DNA of 17,902 nt, taken from assembly GCA_000496215.1 (NCBI GenBank), contig KI543218.1, positions 23,091-40,992 on the forward strand. The letters are read 5' to 3'. The position numbers and the translations under genes were made by a program. Below, piece by piece: positions 17,902-17,902 of the stretch. The first letter of the stretch is position 1. Each line of letters opens with the position of its first letter. The notes below the pieces were generated by a model. It did not search any database. It saw only the letters and a program-made list of their open reading frames with translations, and had not been told where the DNA came from. This DNA is from an uncultured archaeon A07HN63. Its GTDB lineage: Archaea > Halobacteriota > Halobacteria > Halobacteriales > Haloferacaceae.

Positions 17902-17902
17902 G

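Overview
The window is haloarchaeal chromosome (class Halobacteria). The evidence is GC-rich DNA, very acidic proteins, genes whose start codons lie about 25-35 bases after a TATA-like box, an MC1-type chromatin protein, a group II (CCT-type) chaperonin with a Gly-Gly-Met tail, and an rRNA operon in the order 16S - tRNA-Ala(TGC) - 23S - 5S - tRNA-Cys(GCA). I did not assign a genus.

Layout. 1-2737: a signal-less NMT1/THI5-family periplasmic-binding-fold protein (+) converges with, and overlaps the 3' end of, a 7TM-PAS histidine kinase (-). 2738-3126: a hairpin-rich spacer with four copies of an 11-base TCGCTKYGCTC word. 3127-6182: valyl-tRNA synthetase and a small cupin (+). 6200-7258: class 2 dihydroorotate dehydrogenase (-). 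7686-7883: a small AbrB-like swapped-hairpin protein (-), divergent from an MC1 chromosomal protein gene (8110-8418, +). As written, the MC1 gene carries two compensating single-base indels.

8419-14806 is the rRNA region. It has at least three tandem leader promoters, and one more in the 16S-23S spacer, sharing CGA(A/T) exactly 11 bases before a CCTTATACGGGT-like box. Long processing stems surround 16S and 23S, and each contains a canonical bulge-helix-bulge (two 3-nt bulges around a 4-bp helix). A tRNA-like mini-element (T-arm on an acceptor-like stem) abuts the 5' end of 5S. Hairpins follow 5S. The last 24 bases of the tRNA-Cys region are repeated 97 bases downstream.

14864-17901: a two-helix membrane protein of unknown function (-), a TRAM-domain protein (+), a possible small RNA or leader with its own TATA box and T-tract, and a thermosome subunit (+) that ends at the window edge.

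Most genes are core functions: translation (rRNA, tRNA, ValRS, TRAM), protein folding, pyrimidine synthesis and chromatin. I see no CRISPR array, transposase or clear defence system. The best leads are the doubly frameshifted MC1 gene, the tRNA-Cys 3'-end duplication with an inverted partial copy, the mini-tRNA before 5S, and the candidate small RNA upstream of the thermosome gene.
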